From an uncultured bacterium (GTDB taxonomy: Bacteria; Vulcanimicrobiota; Xenobia; Xenobiales; Xenobiaceae), in NCBI GenBank assembly GCA_934644775.1, contig CAKUDB010000001.1, positions 186,001-250,000 of the forward strand: a stretch of 64,000 nt of DNA, in the 5' to 3' direction. A model generated the notes under the pieces. That model did no database searches. It was not told where the DNA came from and worked only from the letters and a program-made list of their open reading frames with translations. Position numbers and translations under genes: made by a program. How positions within the stretch are numbered: the first letter of the stretch is position 1; every line of letters starts with the position of its first letter. Below are positions 53,070 through 62,381 of this stretch, in pieces.

Positions 53070-55208
53070 CTATCTACTAAAGCTAGGTCTTTCGCCCAGT
53101 TCTAAGGTCAGCGTCTTTAACTGAGGGCTTTTTATAAAGAGGCGCTTATTGTCGGCAGCCGTCTCCAAATTGAAGCTGGCTGTACCGTTGCGCTCGGTCT
53201 GCCCTTGGTAGAGCACTTGGCCTTGAGCGTCTTCCACGCTAAAAGGCAACCCAGGCAAAGCGTTGTGCCATTCGTCTTCAATTAGCACTTTTAAAGCCAA
53301 CTGCCACTTGGAAGCAACTGAGGGAGCAGCCTCTTCTTCAGGCCAGCTTGGCGGCGCGGGAGTAGGCGAAGCTTGGCTAGGTTGAGGAACTTCAGCTTCG
53401 TCTAAATCGATTAGCCCTTTTAAGGGCTGCTCTGGAATAGGGGCTTCCAAGTCGTCTTCTTCGGGCTGGGCTGGGGTCGGCTCGGTGGGCGGGCCAACTT
53501 TAGGCTCAGTAGCTGCTCTACAGAAGCGGCCATTCGCACTACCTATAGGTAGAGTAGTTGCCGATAAGCTACAGCTACTTAGCTGCCCAATTAAGCGTTG
53601 GGCTGGGCCGCTCTCCAGGCGCATAGTGGCTGTGCCTTGAGAAAAAAGGCCACAAGCTGTAAGGCTAGCCAAGCCTGGAGAGCGCAAAGATTGTACCTCA
53701 AATTGGGCCCGCCCCTCTTTGGTTATTACCTGGCTAGGACAATATAGGCCCAGCCCGTAAAGCTCGAGCACCGTACCGTCGGGCACTGGGTTGCCTTTAG
53801 AGTTTAAGGCCAAAATAGAGGCTTGGCCTTGGTCGCGGCCGTCGCCTTTTAGTCTTTTAGGTAAGTCGATTTTAATCAAGCTAGGGTAGCTAGTGCCGCG
53901 ACTATCTTTAAGCACCAGAGCGTCGCCAATAGGGCGTTGGTAGGTACCTGCCTGGGGGCCGTTGCCCACAATATTGGGGCCAATAGCCATGCCTACCGAG
54001 CCGCCGCCATCGAGGTTGAGCGCTTCGCTCATGCCTTTTTTTTGCAAATATTTGGCTAAGACGGGTAGCTTCCAACCTTGGCTGTGGCTGTCGCGGGCCC
54101 CCGATAAGGTGGCCAGCATCATTTTATCTTTATTGTAGGCAATGAGGCTGCGGCCGCAGGCTCTGGTAATATCATTGCCTTTGGGGCCCAGTTCTTCCGC
54201 GTCGGCGGTAATATAAAGCTGGCCATTTTTAAGCAAAGTAGGGCCCGCTCCCAAAGCCATACGCAGTGGAGGAGTAGGTTGGCCATTTAAGCGCACTACT
54301 TGGCCATTGATAGCTTTAAGGCGCTCGATAAAAGGCTGCCCGTCTTTAGTAAAGGCGATTACACTGCGGGCTGGGCGGCGGCCCACATGGGGGGAGATGA
54401 GCTTGCCGTCCTTTACTACTAAGCCGAGCAAGCCACCGTTGGGCATATTGAAAAAGCCGCCGTTAATGCCGGCAACGGCCCCTTCTTCTTGGGGCACGAT
54501 CTTACTTAACACAGCTACTGTGTTAGGGTTATTGTGGTTAGCCAAAGCTACATCGACGCTGACATGAGGATCGGAGCGATCAAAGACGAGTTGGTTCCAA
54601 AGTAAAGTGCCAAAAGTAGGATCCTTAATAAATTGGCGGCTCCAAGTAATGCCTGGAGAAATTTTGTAAGTTGAGGGTAAGGGCCGGGGAGTGGTGTCTA
54701 TATCTACAACTAACCGGTGCGGCTCTTTTAGCTTAAAAAAGGCAATTTTGTCCGTTTGTAGCGCTGAAGCAAAATTTATGGTAAAACGGCTGCGGTTAAA
54801 GTTGGGCCAGCTAACTTGCCAACTTTTTATAGCTTTACTCTTAGGAGAACTTGCCGGTTTTACCTGGCTTTGGCGGGTGTTAATTAGATCGACAACTAAG
54901 CTTTGGCCTTGGTCAGCCAAACTGTAATCAAAGTCGGGCTCTTTAGTTGTGTTAAGCACTATACGTACTTTAGAACCGGAAGCAGAATGGCGTATAGCCT
55001 CCAAACTATTAAACTTACCGGCGTCAGAGTTGAGCGGTTGACTAATAAGAGGCTTTGAGCCAATAGCTGGAACTACAGAGGCTGGAGGCAAATGGCCATT
55101 GGCCCCTTGAGCTGCCGCCTGAGCCGTCTCTCCAGAGTTGGGCCACCATAAGCCGACACTTAAAGCGGCCGCCAAGATAAGTATATAAGAAAAAGGCTGC
55201 CTATTCAT
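53070..55208 (-). CDS. Exported phosphodiester glycosidase family protein with AMIN domain
   Basis: The 712-residue protein has a signal or anchor helix (about 7-22), an AMIN-like beta domain (about 70-170; SGSKVRIVLNTTKEPDFDYSL and RLVVDIDT), a phosphodiester glycosidase (NAGPA-like) catalytic domain (about 190-435; VAGINGGFFN and ALNLDGGGSVGM), a Pro-rich linker (about 570-640) and a C-terminal Ig-like part. AMIN domains target envelope complexes and the cell wall. NAGPA-like domains cleave sugar-phosphate diesters. An envelope polysaccharide or teichoic-like substrate is likely but inferred. Confidence 0.85.
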   Translation of the reverse strand: MNRQPFSYILILAAALSVGLWWPNSGETAQAAAQGANGHLPPASVVPAIGSKPLISQPLNSDAGKFNSLEAIRHSASGSKVRIVLNTTKEPDFDYSLADQGQSLVVDLINTRQSQVKPASSPKSKAIKSWQVSWPNFNRSRFTINFASALQTDKIAFFKLKEPHRLVVDIDTTPRPLPSTYKISPGITWSRQFIKDPTFGTLLWNQLVFDRSDPHVSVDVALANHNNPNTVAVLSKIVPQEEGAVAGINGGFFNMPNGGLLGLVVKDGKLISPHVGRRPARSVIAFTKDGQPFIERLKAINGQVVRLNGQPTPPLRMALGAGPTLLKNGQLYITADAEELGPKGNDITRACGRSLIAYNKDKMMLATLSGARDSHSQGWKLPVLAKYLQKKGMSEALNLDGGGSVGMAIGPNIVGNGPQAGTYQRPIGDALVLKDSRGTSYPSLIKIDLPKRLKGDGRDQGQASILALNSKGNPVPDGTVLELYGLGLYCPSQVITKEGRAQFEVQSLRSPGLASLTACGLFSQGTATMRLESGPAQRLIGQLSSCSLSATTLPIGSANGRFCRAATEPKVGPPTEPTPAQPEEDDLEAPIPEQPLKGLIDLDEAEVPQPSQASPTPAPPSWPEEEAAPSVASKWQLALKVLIEDEWHNALPGLPFSVEDAQGQVLYQGQTERNGTASFNLETAADNKRLFIKSPQLKTLTLELGERPSFSR

Positions 55209-55230
55209 TTTCGTCTATTTTATCGGAACT

Positions 55231-55270
55231 AAAAAAGAATAAAAGCCCCCTCGCCTTAAGCGAAGGAGGC
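55231..55270 (-). terminator. Terminator of the UPF0173 gene
   Basis: On the minus strand GCCTCCTTCGC and GCGAGGGGGC pair with wobbles, followed by TTTTATTCTTTTTT. Confidence 0.6.
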
Positions 55271-55363
55271 CGGAGCGAAACTAGCTTTTTAGTTGTCTAC
55301 TAAATTGAGTAGTTCCTTTTAGCAACTATGGTTGGGTTATAGCTTAAAGAGCTAAAACGCAGT

Positions 55364-56077
55364 TTAGTCTCCGCATTCGTATACGTCCCCTGCGGCCATT
55401 ACTTGCACTTTTTTGCCAGTCTTTTCTTCGACTAAAGAGCTAAATCTTTGGGGATCAGCTTGTATGACGGGGAAGGTATTAAAGTGCATAGGCACTACTT
55501 CTTTGGGTTTAAGCATTTTGACCGCTTCTACGGCTTCTTCTACATCCATAGTGAAGGTACCACCGATAGGCAAGAGGGCCAGATCTAAGTTGTAGCGCTT
55601 GCCTATTAGCTCCATATCGCTAAAAAGTCCGGTGTCGCCAGAGTGATAAATAGATACGCCGCCCATATTGATTACTAAGCCCACAGAAGCGCCGGCATAG
55701 TGGCCTGCAAAAGAAGAGCTGTGCATAGCTGGAACTAAGCGTACCCAGCCCCAAGGAAATTCCAACTTACCTCCTGGAGCACAGGGGAAAGTTTTGACTC
55801 CTTTAGCGGCCAAAAGGTTGGCCAATTCGAAAGAGGCCACCACGGTAGCGCCGTGCAATTTGGCTAAAGACTCGGCGTCGCCGCTATGATCGCTATGGCC
55901 GTGAGTCAGTAAAATATGGGAAAAGACTAAGCCTTTGGGCAAGCTTCGGCCTTGCATATGAGGGTTGCCAGTAATGAAAGGATCGATAATAATAGCTTGC
56001 TTGTCTTTAGTCTCTAAATTTTCGCTTTCCAAAGCAAAAGTAGAATGGCCGAAATAATGAAGACGAATTTTAGGCAT
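55364..56077 (-). CDS. UPF0173 metallo-beta-lactamase-fold hydrolase
   Basis: The 237-residue protein starts IRLHYFGHSTFALES and carries the metal motif THGHSDHSGD (HxHxDH, about 59-64), with IYHSGDTG further on, the signature of the UPF0173 (YtkL-like) hydrolases. A cytosolic metal-dependent hydrolase is expected; the substrate is not known. AAGGAGGG lies seven bases before the ATG. Confidence 0.9.
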   Translation of the reverse strand: MPKIRLHYFGHSTFALESENLETKDKQAIIIDPFITGNPHMQGRSLPKGLVFSHILLTHGHSDHSGDAESLAKLHGATVVASFELANLLAAKGVKTFPCAPGGKLEFPWGWVRLVPAMHSSSFAGHYAGASVGLVINMGGVSIYHSGDTGLFSDMELIGKRYNLDLALLPIGGTFTMDVEEAVEAVKMLKPKEVVPMHFNTFPVIQADPQRFSSLVEEKTGKKVQVMAAGDVYECGD

Positions 56078-56139
56078 AGACTTTCCCTCCTTGGCGACCC
56101 ACTTAAAATTTGGACGGCGGGCCCTCTATTAAAAATATT

Positions 56140-56547
56140 TTACCCCAGATGGGTAAGCTTAAGGAAACTCTCTAAGCGCTTTTGGGAGCAGCTTTTTAAG
56201 TAGTTGTCGAACTGGCGTTTCTCTTTGGCTTTGCGCTCTAAAAGCAGTCTGAACTCGCGATAAGGGGCTGGGCTAGACAAGGCGTCGGCAAGCTTGGCTG
56301 CCAAAGCTTTGTCGGCGACAATTTTGATAAAACCTTGCAATTCAGCATAGCGCTCGGGGCCAGTCTTTTTGGGAATTTGTACAAACCGCTTGGCGTCGGC
56401 AGCCATATCCCGTTTAAATCTTTCAATACCTTGGGGATCTTGCAAACTAACTTTGCGCACCGTTTGCAATTTTATGTCGGCAAACCACTGTACGCCAGGA
56501 TCACTTTCATTTAAAGCTTCAATAAGTTTGGCCTGATCTATAGCCAT
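56140..56547 (-). CDS. Hypothetical protein, possibly UPF0158-like
   Basis: This 135-residue, basic and helical protein has a C-terminal PYREFRLLLERKAKEKRQFDNYL segment that resembles the PYRAFRDAL-type helix and Trp/Phe-rich end of UPF0158 proteins, but the match is partial. AAAGGAGG lies 11 bases upstream. It lies between ispF and the UPF0173 gene on the same strand. No function is assigned. Confidence 0.5.
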   Translation of the reverse strand: MAIDQAKLIEALNESDPGVQWFADIKLQTVRKVSLQDPQGIERFKRDMAADAKRFVQIPKKTGPERYAELQGFIKIVADKALAAKLADALSSPAPYREFRLLLERKAKEKRQFDNYLKSCSQKRLESFLKLTHLG

Positions 56548-56640
56548 GGCTGCTTAGGCCTCCTTTTTATGGTTTTGCTTTTTTCTTTTTGGTCAGCTGC
56601 GCCTCTTTCCCTTGCCTAAGCTGGGCTGCTTTCCTCTTTT

Positions 56641-57165
56641 TTAACTAACTATGCGGCGCAGCAAAGCGCAAGCAGAAGCGGCCATCCCTTCACTTTGGCC
56701 ACAAAAGCCCATCTTTTCCGTAGTGGTAGCTTTAACGCTGATTGCCCCTTGGTCTACTCCCAAGGCAGAGGCGATATTCTGAGCCATAGTAGTAAAATAA
56801 GGGGAAATTTTGGGCTTTTGGGCTATTAAAATGGCGTCAATATTGATAATTTCGTAACCTTCGCGCCTAACTAAATCGGCTACGGCTGCCGCCAATTTTA
56901 AAGAATCGGCCCCCTTCCATTGGGGATCGGTATCGGGAAAATGGACGCCAATGTCGGCTAATTTGGCTGCTCCTAAAAGAGCGTCCATGACGGCATGTAC
57001 CAAAACGTCGGCGTCGGAGTGACCTAAAAGGCCCAGATGGTAGGGAATATTGACGCCGCCGACTATTAAAGGGCGTCCTTCTACAAGCTTATGGACGTCA
57101 AAGCCTAAACCGGTGCGAAATTGAGTCTGTTCTTTAATAAGTTGGATAATCTCTTCTTTGTCCAT
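56641..57165 (-). CDS. ispF: 2-C-methyl-D-erythritol 2,4-cyclodiphosphate synthase
   Basis: From the ATG at 57165 (AAAGG upstream) the product is 174 residues; a longer open frame to 57213 has no support. The N-terminal GFDVHKLVEGRPLIVGGV and GHSDADVLVHA hold the metal ligands Asp and His. The rest follows the family to the ATTTEKMGF and GMAASACALL end. It forms the cyclodiphosphate of the non-mevalonate isoprenoid pathway. A short N-terminal helix extends the usual start by about 15 residues. Confidence 0.95.
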   Translation of the reverse strand: MDKEEIIQLIKEQTQFRTGLGFDVHKLVEGRPLIVGGVNIPYHLGLLGHSDADVLVHAVMDALLGAAKLADIGVHFPDTDPQWKGADSLKLAAAVADLVRREGYEIINIDAILIAQKPKISPYFTTMAQNIASALGVDQGAISVKATTTEKMGFCGQSEGMAASACALLRRIVS

Positions 57166-57233
57166 GGAGAGCAGCCTTTCTAAAAAGCTTTTGGCTAAAA
57201 GCGACCGCCCCAAAAAGCGGTACCGATTTTAGC

Positions 57234-57279
57234 TAAAAAAAAGAGACGCAGAGTCAAAGGAAATCGACACTCCATCTCT
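57234..57279 (-). terminator. Terminator of the acidic hypothetical protein gene
   Basis: On the minus strand AGAGATGGAGTGTC pairs with GACTCTGCGTCTCT (14 positions, two mismatches and one wobble), and TTTTTTT follows. Confidence 0.7.
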
Positions 57280-57342
57280 TCTTCTTATAGCCTTAACATA
57301 TCTTCCTCTAGAAGAAAGACAAACTAAAAACTTTGTAAAAAA

Positions 57343-57882
57343 CTAAGCGATACGTACACCGTCTGTATTGTAAATACCTTCGCCAATGGTCGAAGGGCCG
57401 TTAAGGAAGATCTCTATTCCGCCTATCGGCTTACTTTGAGCTTCGTCGATAGTCGCAGTCGAACTTACGGAAGAAGACTGCAAGTCGGAAGGTTGTTGTA
57501 TATCATCTATAAGAGCAATCGTCCCCAAACTGGAAACGGCTAATTCTTTTACTTGGTTGTGCCGATTGACAGCGGCGGCCGGAGCGTCGGCAATTAAGAA
57601 GCCGTCAAATTCGCTACTAGTTAAACCATGTTTGGCCAAAGAGGCCGTAGTGGTAAAACTATCGGCTACAGAAGGCTGGGAGGCTGCCGATTCGGAGGCC
57701 AAAGTAACTGATTCGAGTGAATCGGAGTAGGTGAGATCTAAACCTATATTTACTTGATCGAGCTGGGGTTCGGGCTCGACACTGACGGAGGGACGCTCGC
57801 GCTGAGCGGAAGCCGCTTGACCGTAGTTTAAAGCGCCCGCAGAGCGGACGGTATGCAACCCAGTCAAATTGATTTCGTTCAT
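57343..57882 (-). CDS. Acidic low-complexity protein, function unknown
   Basis: The ATG at 57882 has GGAGGG eight bases upstream; a longer open frame to 57927 is unsupported. The 179-residue product is Ser/Ala/Asp-rich without a signal peptide, membrane helix or recognised domain. A predicted disordered protein. It is monocistronic with its own terminator. Confidence 0.5.
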   Translation of the reverse strand: MNEINLTGLHTVRSAGALNYGQAASAQRERPSVSVEPEPQLDQVNIGLDLTYSDSLESVTLASESAASQPSVADSFTTTASLAKHGLTSSEFDGFLIADAPAAAVNRHNQVKELAVSSLGTIALIDDIQQPSDLQSSSVSSTATIDEAQSKPIGGIEIFLNGPSTIGEGIYNTDGVRIA

Positions 57883-58247
57883 ATAAATAACCCTCCAAAG
57901 GCTGAGCCTAGTGGCTGCAGCCGCCAAACGCAGTCCTACTGCTAACTTAATCCTTAATCCTTAGGCGGAAATATCTCTAAAAGCACTTTGGCTATCCCAA
58001 CTGAATGGGGGCCAAAAACAAAATATTTTTCTTTCGACTCGCAAGCATATCTTAGAAACAGGGCCCCTCAAAGTCAACGAACATAATGGGCCGTTTTGTT
58101 AAAATCTGGTAGGAAAGGCTGTAAAGGTTTTGGGGCTAAAAAAATAGAAAACCGGCCCGGCGCTAGGTCGTATAATCGGCGGGAGCCTCCCAGCTTTTGC
58201 CGACTAAAAGCGGCTAATCTTTTCGCATTCGGAGAAGGCTTAAGTTT
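57883..58247. other. Gene-free divergent region, promoters of the acidic protein and STAS genes
   Basis: The 365 bases between divergent starts hold no gene. A TATAAT at 58171-58176 is a possible -10 for the STAS gene, but its -35 is poor. A short GGGAG/CTCCC hairpin lies near 58181-58191. Open frames here are not like known proteins. Confidence 0.5.
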
Positions 58248-58562
58248 ATGGAAATTACCACTAAAATCGTCCCTATACCCGAAGTTGGAGGCCACGAAGT
58301 TACTCTAATCCTCAATGGGCGTTTCGGCAACAATTCCGCTTCCGAAGTAGAGAGCGCAGTCCAAGAAGTTATCGGCTCTTGTCGCCGCTTGATCTTCGAT
58401 TTTGCCGGAGTAGATTATATTTCCAGCGCCGGTTTGCGCGTTTTACTTATGGCTAAAAAGAAGTTGGGCTCTACTGTGGCTGTCAGCGTAATTAACGCCA
58501 ACGAGGTTGTCAAAGAGATCTTCGATATTTCCGGCTTTTCTAAGATATTGCAAGTCCAATAG
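58248..58562 (+). CDS. STAS-domain anti-sigma factor antagonist
   Basis: The 104-residue protein is a single STAS domain with the phosphorylatable serine in DYISSAGLRVLL (about residues 60-71), as in RsbV/SpoIIAA. Dephosphorylated, such proteins bind the anti-sigma kinase and free a sigma factor. GGAGAAGG lies nine bases before the ATG. The next gene encodes the phosphatase/kinase that probably controls it. Confidence 0.92.
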   Translation: MEITTKIVPIPEVGGHEVTLILNGRFGNNSASEVESAVQEVIGSCRRLIFDFAGVDYISSAGLRVLLMAKKKLGSTVAVSVINANEVVKEIFDISGFSKILQVQ

Positions 58563-58591
58563 TATCGCCACTCCAATAGGTAGATAGTTTC

Positions 58592-58615
58592 GCCTTTATA
58601 CTAGCCTTTATACTA
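58592..58615 (+). repeat. 12-bp direct repeat containing TATACT twice
   Basis: GCCTTTATACTA occurs twice, head to tail, seven bases before the SpoIIE-like start. Each copy holds a TATACT -10-like hexamer. Confidence 0.7.
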
Positions 58616-58621
58616 AAAAAT

Positions 58622-60952
58622 ATGCGCACCGCTATTCGCAAAAAGCTCTTAATCGTAGTCTCTATAGCCGCTCTAATCGTCTCTTGGTTGGCTTTAGATT
58701 TAGTCGATCGCAACTGCCGTTTACACGTTAGCAAATTGTTTAACGAGGCGGGCAAAGATACAGCCCGAGCTTTGGCTACTAGCGATAAACGGGCCTACGA
58801 TACCCGTTCGAGCATGATGCACACCGTACTAACCTCTTTGGAAACTGTCACCGAAGTGGTCAATTCCTTTCCGGGTATAGAAAAAAATCACACCGCTCTG
58901 GACGGTTTGCGCAGTAGTTTAGGTATCAGTCGTATAGATATTATCGATTCTAAGCAATGGAAGATTATCGTTAGCTCCGATAAAGAGCTGGACGGAGCGC
59001 CTGTGCAAGTGGACAAGCCCGCCCCCTTGCAAGATAGCAATCCCGATTTTAGCGCCTTCGTCAGCAGTATGGGCAGCTACCATCCGGTAGATTATGTCAC
59101 CGACAGCCATAATCGCGATCTGTTGCTCTTCTACAGTGAGCTTAAGCGCCAAGGGCGAGTCTTGCGTTTAGGTTTTAACGCCGTCAGTTTTAAAAATACC
59201 TACAACGTGGCCGAACATGAATTAGTAACGGGCAGTTTGCCATTAGGTGAGCATGGCGGCGTCGACGTAGTCTCCCAAAATGGGGTAATCGTTAATAGTA
59301 TCAATAAAGAATTTATCGGTACTTCCTTTACCGAAATCTATCCTGGCCTAGAGCTAGGTCACTTTAAAGCCGGCCAACTGATTAAGGTCAGTCGTCGCGG
59401 TACGGTCAGCTACAGCACCTTCTATACCACACAATATGGTTATATTTTGGTGCCTTTTATGCCCGCCTCCGAAGTTTACGCTACTCGGACGACTATTCTA
59501 AAAGTTATGCTGACCGGCTTTTTAATTATTCTGGCCGCTATCTTTTTTAGCACTTCTCGTATCGTTAAAAAGGTTATCTTAGACGGTTTGGAGCGGATCA
59601 ACGCTTCTTTAGCCAAAATCGAAGCTGGCGACTTAGAAGAAAAAGTCAACGAGACGAGTTATCCAGAGTTTTGCGTCCTCAGCCAAGGTATAAATTCTAC
59701 AGTTGAGGCTCTCAAGCAGCTTATGGAAAGCCAATCGGCTTACGACGCCGAGCAATTAAATTTGGCTCGCACCATTCAGCTCTCTTGTTTGCCTAAATTT
59801 TTCCCCACTTATCCTGAGCTTAAAGCTCTCGACCTTTGTGCTCGCACTTCTCCAGCCCAAGAAGTGGGCGGCGACTTCTACGATTATTTCCGCATTAAAG
59901 ATAATCTCTACTGTGTAATTATTGCTGACGTCTCTGAGCATGGCATCCCGGCCGCTTTGGTAATGATGACTGCCAAAACGGCTTTGCATGACGCTATTTT
60001 AGCTGGCGATACCCTCGAGCATTGTATGGAAAGTGTCAACTTTTCGCTATGTGAAAATAATACTACTGGCATGTTTGTCACCGCTTTTGCCGCTACAGTT
60101 AATACCGATACTGGCGAATTTCGCTTTGTTAACGCCGGCCACTGTCGCCCGCTGTTGCGCCGCCGCGACGGTATCTGGCATTCGGTAAAGATTGGCTCAG
60201 GCATGGTGTTAGGCGGCCTCGATAATCTCAGTTACAGTGCCGAGAGTTGGTTCTTGGAAGAGGGCGATCGGGTCTTTCTCTATACCGACGGCGTTACCGA
60301 AGCTATAAACGAAAAAGGTGAAATGTTTGGCTTAGGTGGTTTAGAAGTTGTTCTCAATCGCTCTTCTTGCGATAATTACGATCCAGCTTCCCTAATCAAT
60401 TTAGTACAAGATGAACTGGAACATTTTACTCAAAATTCCACTTTAGAAGACGATATTACTATGGTAGCCTTAGAATATTACGCTCGATGTCCACGAGCTC
60501 GCTTCCTTCAAGTGCCGGCTGTAAGCGAAAAGTTAGACGAAGTGCTGATCTTTGTCGATAATTTGTTAGCTGAAGCCGAGTTAGATCCGGAAAGCTTAAA
60601 GCAAGTTAAAAGCTCTATGGCTACTGCCGTCGACGATATTTTTACTAATATCGTCAATTATGCCGGCCAAGGGCGCAACGAAGTCGTCAAGGTGACGGTG
60701 CGAGCCGAACTTCAAGATTATCCCTACCAGTTGGTGCTCCACTTTATAGATAATGGCCATCCTTACGATCCCACGGCGGTGGCTGCTCCCAATATCGATT
60801 TAGACTTTAAAGAGCGTTGTTGTGGTGGCTTAGGCATCTATTTAGTGAGAAAACTGACCGATCAAATGACCTATCGTTATACGGAAGGTTGCAATATTCT
60901 CCGTTTGGCGAAAAAATTGGTAAAAGCGGAAGCCAAAACTAGCCGCAATTAG
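58622..60952 (+). CDS. Membrane SpoIIE-type phosphatase fused to RsbW-like kinase
   Basis: The 776-residue protein has a membrane helix at about 10-28, an extracytoplasmic sensor region (about 30-290), a second helix (about 295-315), a HAMP-like linker, a PP2C/SpoIIE phosphatase (about 385-620; VGGDFYDYF and DVSEHGIPAALVMM with metal aspartates), and a C-terminal GHKL ATPase (about 635-770; DDIFTNIVNYA and GGLGIYLVRKLTD) of the RsbW type. One chain thus senses outside signals and combines both the dephosphorylating and phosphorylating activities of a partner switch. The STAS gene upstream is the likely substrate. Confidence 0.88.
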   Translation: MRTAIRKKLLIVVSIAALIVSWLALDLVDRNCRLHVSKLFNEAGKDTARALATSDKRAYDTRSSMMHTVLTSLETVTEVVNSFPGIEKNHTALDGLRSSLGISRIDIIDSKQWKIIVSSDKELDGAPVQVDKPAPLQDSNPDFSAFVSSMGSYHPVDYVTDSHNRDLLLFYSELKRQGRVLRLGFNAVSFKNTYNVAEHELVTGSLPLGEHGGVDVVSQNGVIVNSINKEFIGTSFTEIYPGLELGHFKAGQLIKVSRRGTVSYSTFYTTQYGYILVPFMPASEVYATRTTILKVMLTGFLIILAAIFFSTSRIVKKVILDGLERINASLAKIEAGDLEEKVNETSYPEFCVLSQGINSTVEALKQLMESQSAYDAEQLNLARTIQLSCLPKFFPTYPELKALDLCARTSPAQEVGGDFYDYFRIKDNLYCVIIADVSEHGIPAALVMMTAKTALHDAILAGDTLEHCMESVNFSLCENNTTGMFVTAFAATVNTDTGEFRFVNAGHCRPLLRRRDGIWHSVKIGSGMVLGGLDNLSYSAESWFLEEGDRVFLYTDGVTEAINEKGEMFGLGGLEVVLNRSSCDNYDPASLINLVQDELEHFTQNSTLEDDITMVALEYYARCPRARFLQVPAVSEKLDEVLIFVDNLLAEAELDPESLKQVKSSMATAVDDIFTNIVNYAGQGRNEVVKVTVRAELQDYPYQLVLHFIDNGHPYDPTAVAAPNIDLDFKERCCGGLGIYLVRKLTDQMTYRYTEGCNILRLAKKLVKAEAKTSRN

Positions 60953-60960
60953 TTACGAGC

Positions 60961-62247
60961 ATGGCTATAGAAGATAATTATAACGAAAATAATGTTTCTC
61001 CCCTGACGGCGGCTTTGCTTACTTTGCTTATCGGAGGCTTAGTCTGGTTGGGAGCTTCTTTCTTTAATAATCTTACTGATTATGGCAGCCAACCTAAGCC
61101 CGATCCTGTTAATTTAATGGCTTCAGGCAATGCCGAGGAAAATTTCTATAGTCCGGGCCGAGCTAAGCGCAGGGCCAATTTCTTTTTGCGCCGCCAAGGT
61201 GAAGAAGCTGATATTTCTTCCGAAGAGAAACAATTATTGGAAGAAGAAGATCGCAGCAAAGAGCGAGATAAAGAAGATAGGGAAGAGGGGCGACAAGGGG
61301 TGCCAGGATCTTCGAGCGACGACTTAGCTAAAAGTCTTCAGCCTTCCGACTTGGCTTCTGGTTGGGGAGAGAGCGCAGGAGGGGGAACGGCTATAAGTCC
61401 AGTTGCCCCTAAAGGCTTGAAACTTTCCGGCATTATGTTAGGTAGTGGAGCTGGCATAGCCGTTATCGATTACAATGGCACTTCCTATACCAAATCGGAA
61501 GGCCAAAAGGTAGGCCGCTACACGGTGGCCAAAATTATGTCCGATCGTGTAGTTGTAGAAGATGGCCTTAATAGTTTCACTTTAGGACTCAATTCGTATG
61601 GTTCTTCCGATTTGGCTTCTTCGGCTGCTTCAGGTGGGGTAAAAAACGGCCATCCCGTTTTGCCCGATCCTGGACAAGTTCCCCCTCCGCCAGCTCCAGG
61701 CGTAAGGGCCCAAACCGCTTTTCAAAAGGAAAGTCCCTCTGTCACTTCAGCTTGGCAAGATTATACTACCGACGAAGCTCAAGAGGCGTCTGCCCCTTCC
61801 TTTTCCGCTCCTTTGCCTAGCAAGATCGATGTTTACGACTTTGCTCAAGAGCGTAGAGCTGGAGCTGAAAAAAAAGGCGAAGATTTATATTCTTCTAAAA
61901 GCTCGACTAAAGCTAAAGTTAAATTGCCTCAGGCTAGCCCTACGCCTGTCCGTCCGACTCGCGAAGAGATCGAAAAATATTTGCAGCGCGGCGCGGCTAT
62001 CATTTCCGAAATAAAGGTGCAGCCCGATTCGAGCGGTTTGGGCGTCAAGGTCAAATTTGTGCAGGAAGATAATGTCTTGCACCGCTTAGGTATCAAAGAT
62101 GGCGACACTATTACTAGGGTTAATAACAAAACTATTCTAAATAGTGAAGAGCTCTTTAACTCTGTGCTTAGTATTAGCGAAATGCCTTTTGTCAATATTG
62201 AATATAAACGCCAAGGGCAGACCGGCTCTTTAGTTTATGATTTATAG
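60961..62247 (+). CDS. GspC-like protein with C-terminal PDZ domain
   Basis: The 428-residue protein has one N-terminal helix (about 17-34), a charged disordered stretch, and a domain (about 155-215; LKLSGIMLGSGAGIAVIDYNG, then YTVAKIMSDRVVVED) resembling the homology region of GspC/PulC. A second disordered stretch leads to a C-terminal PDZ domain (about 335-428; LGIKDGDTITRVNNKTI). GspC links the inner membrane platform to the secretin in type II secretion. The start follows the previous gene by eight bases. Next genes support a secretion or pilus locus. Type II secretion is inferred, not certain. Confidence 0.72.
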   Translation: MAIEDNYNENNVSPLTAALLTLLIGGLVWLGASFFNNLTDYGSQPKPDPVNLMASGNAEENFYSPGRAKRRANFFLRRQGEEADISSEEKQLLEEEDRSKERDKEDREEGRQGVPGSSSDDLAKSLQPSDLASGWGESAGGGTAISPVAPKGLKLSGIMLGSGAGIAVIDYNGTSYTKSEGQKVGRYTVAKIMSDRVVVEDGLNSFTLGLNSYGSSDLASSAASGGVKNGHPVLPDPGQVPPPPAPGVRAQTAFQKESPSVTSAWQDYTTDEAQEASAPSFSAPLPSKIDVYDFAQERRAGAEKKGEDLYSSKSSTKAKVKLPQASPTPVRPTREEIEKYLQRGAAIISEIKVQPDSSGLGVKVKFVQEDNVLHRLGIKDGDTITRVNNKTILNSEELFNSVLSISEMPFVNIEYKRQGQTGSLVYDL

Positions 62248-62267
62248 GTTGGGGCTGCCGCTGTCGC

Positions 62268-62308
62268 CCCACTAAGGTTCAGCCTACGCTAGGTTGAGCC
62301 TTAGTGGG
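62268..62308. terminator. Large hairpin after the GspC-like gene
   Basis: CCCACTAAGG pairs with CCTTAGTGGG around an inner CAGCCTA/TAGGTTG stem. No T run follows, so it may be an mRNA-stability stem or attenuator before the next gene, not a true terminator. Confidence 0.45.
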
Positions 62309-62381
62309 TGCCTATCCTTCACCAAAATGGTCAGCCTTTTTAGCAGGAGCTGCCCTTTGAAAGACAAATTACCTACGCCCT

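Noticed and set aside
58096..58308. Open frame upstream of the STAS gene
   Set aside because: It overlaps the STAS start, has no family similarity, and lies in a region with promoter-like features.
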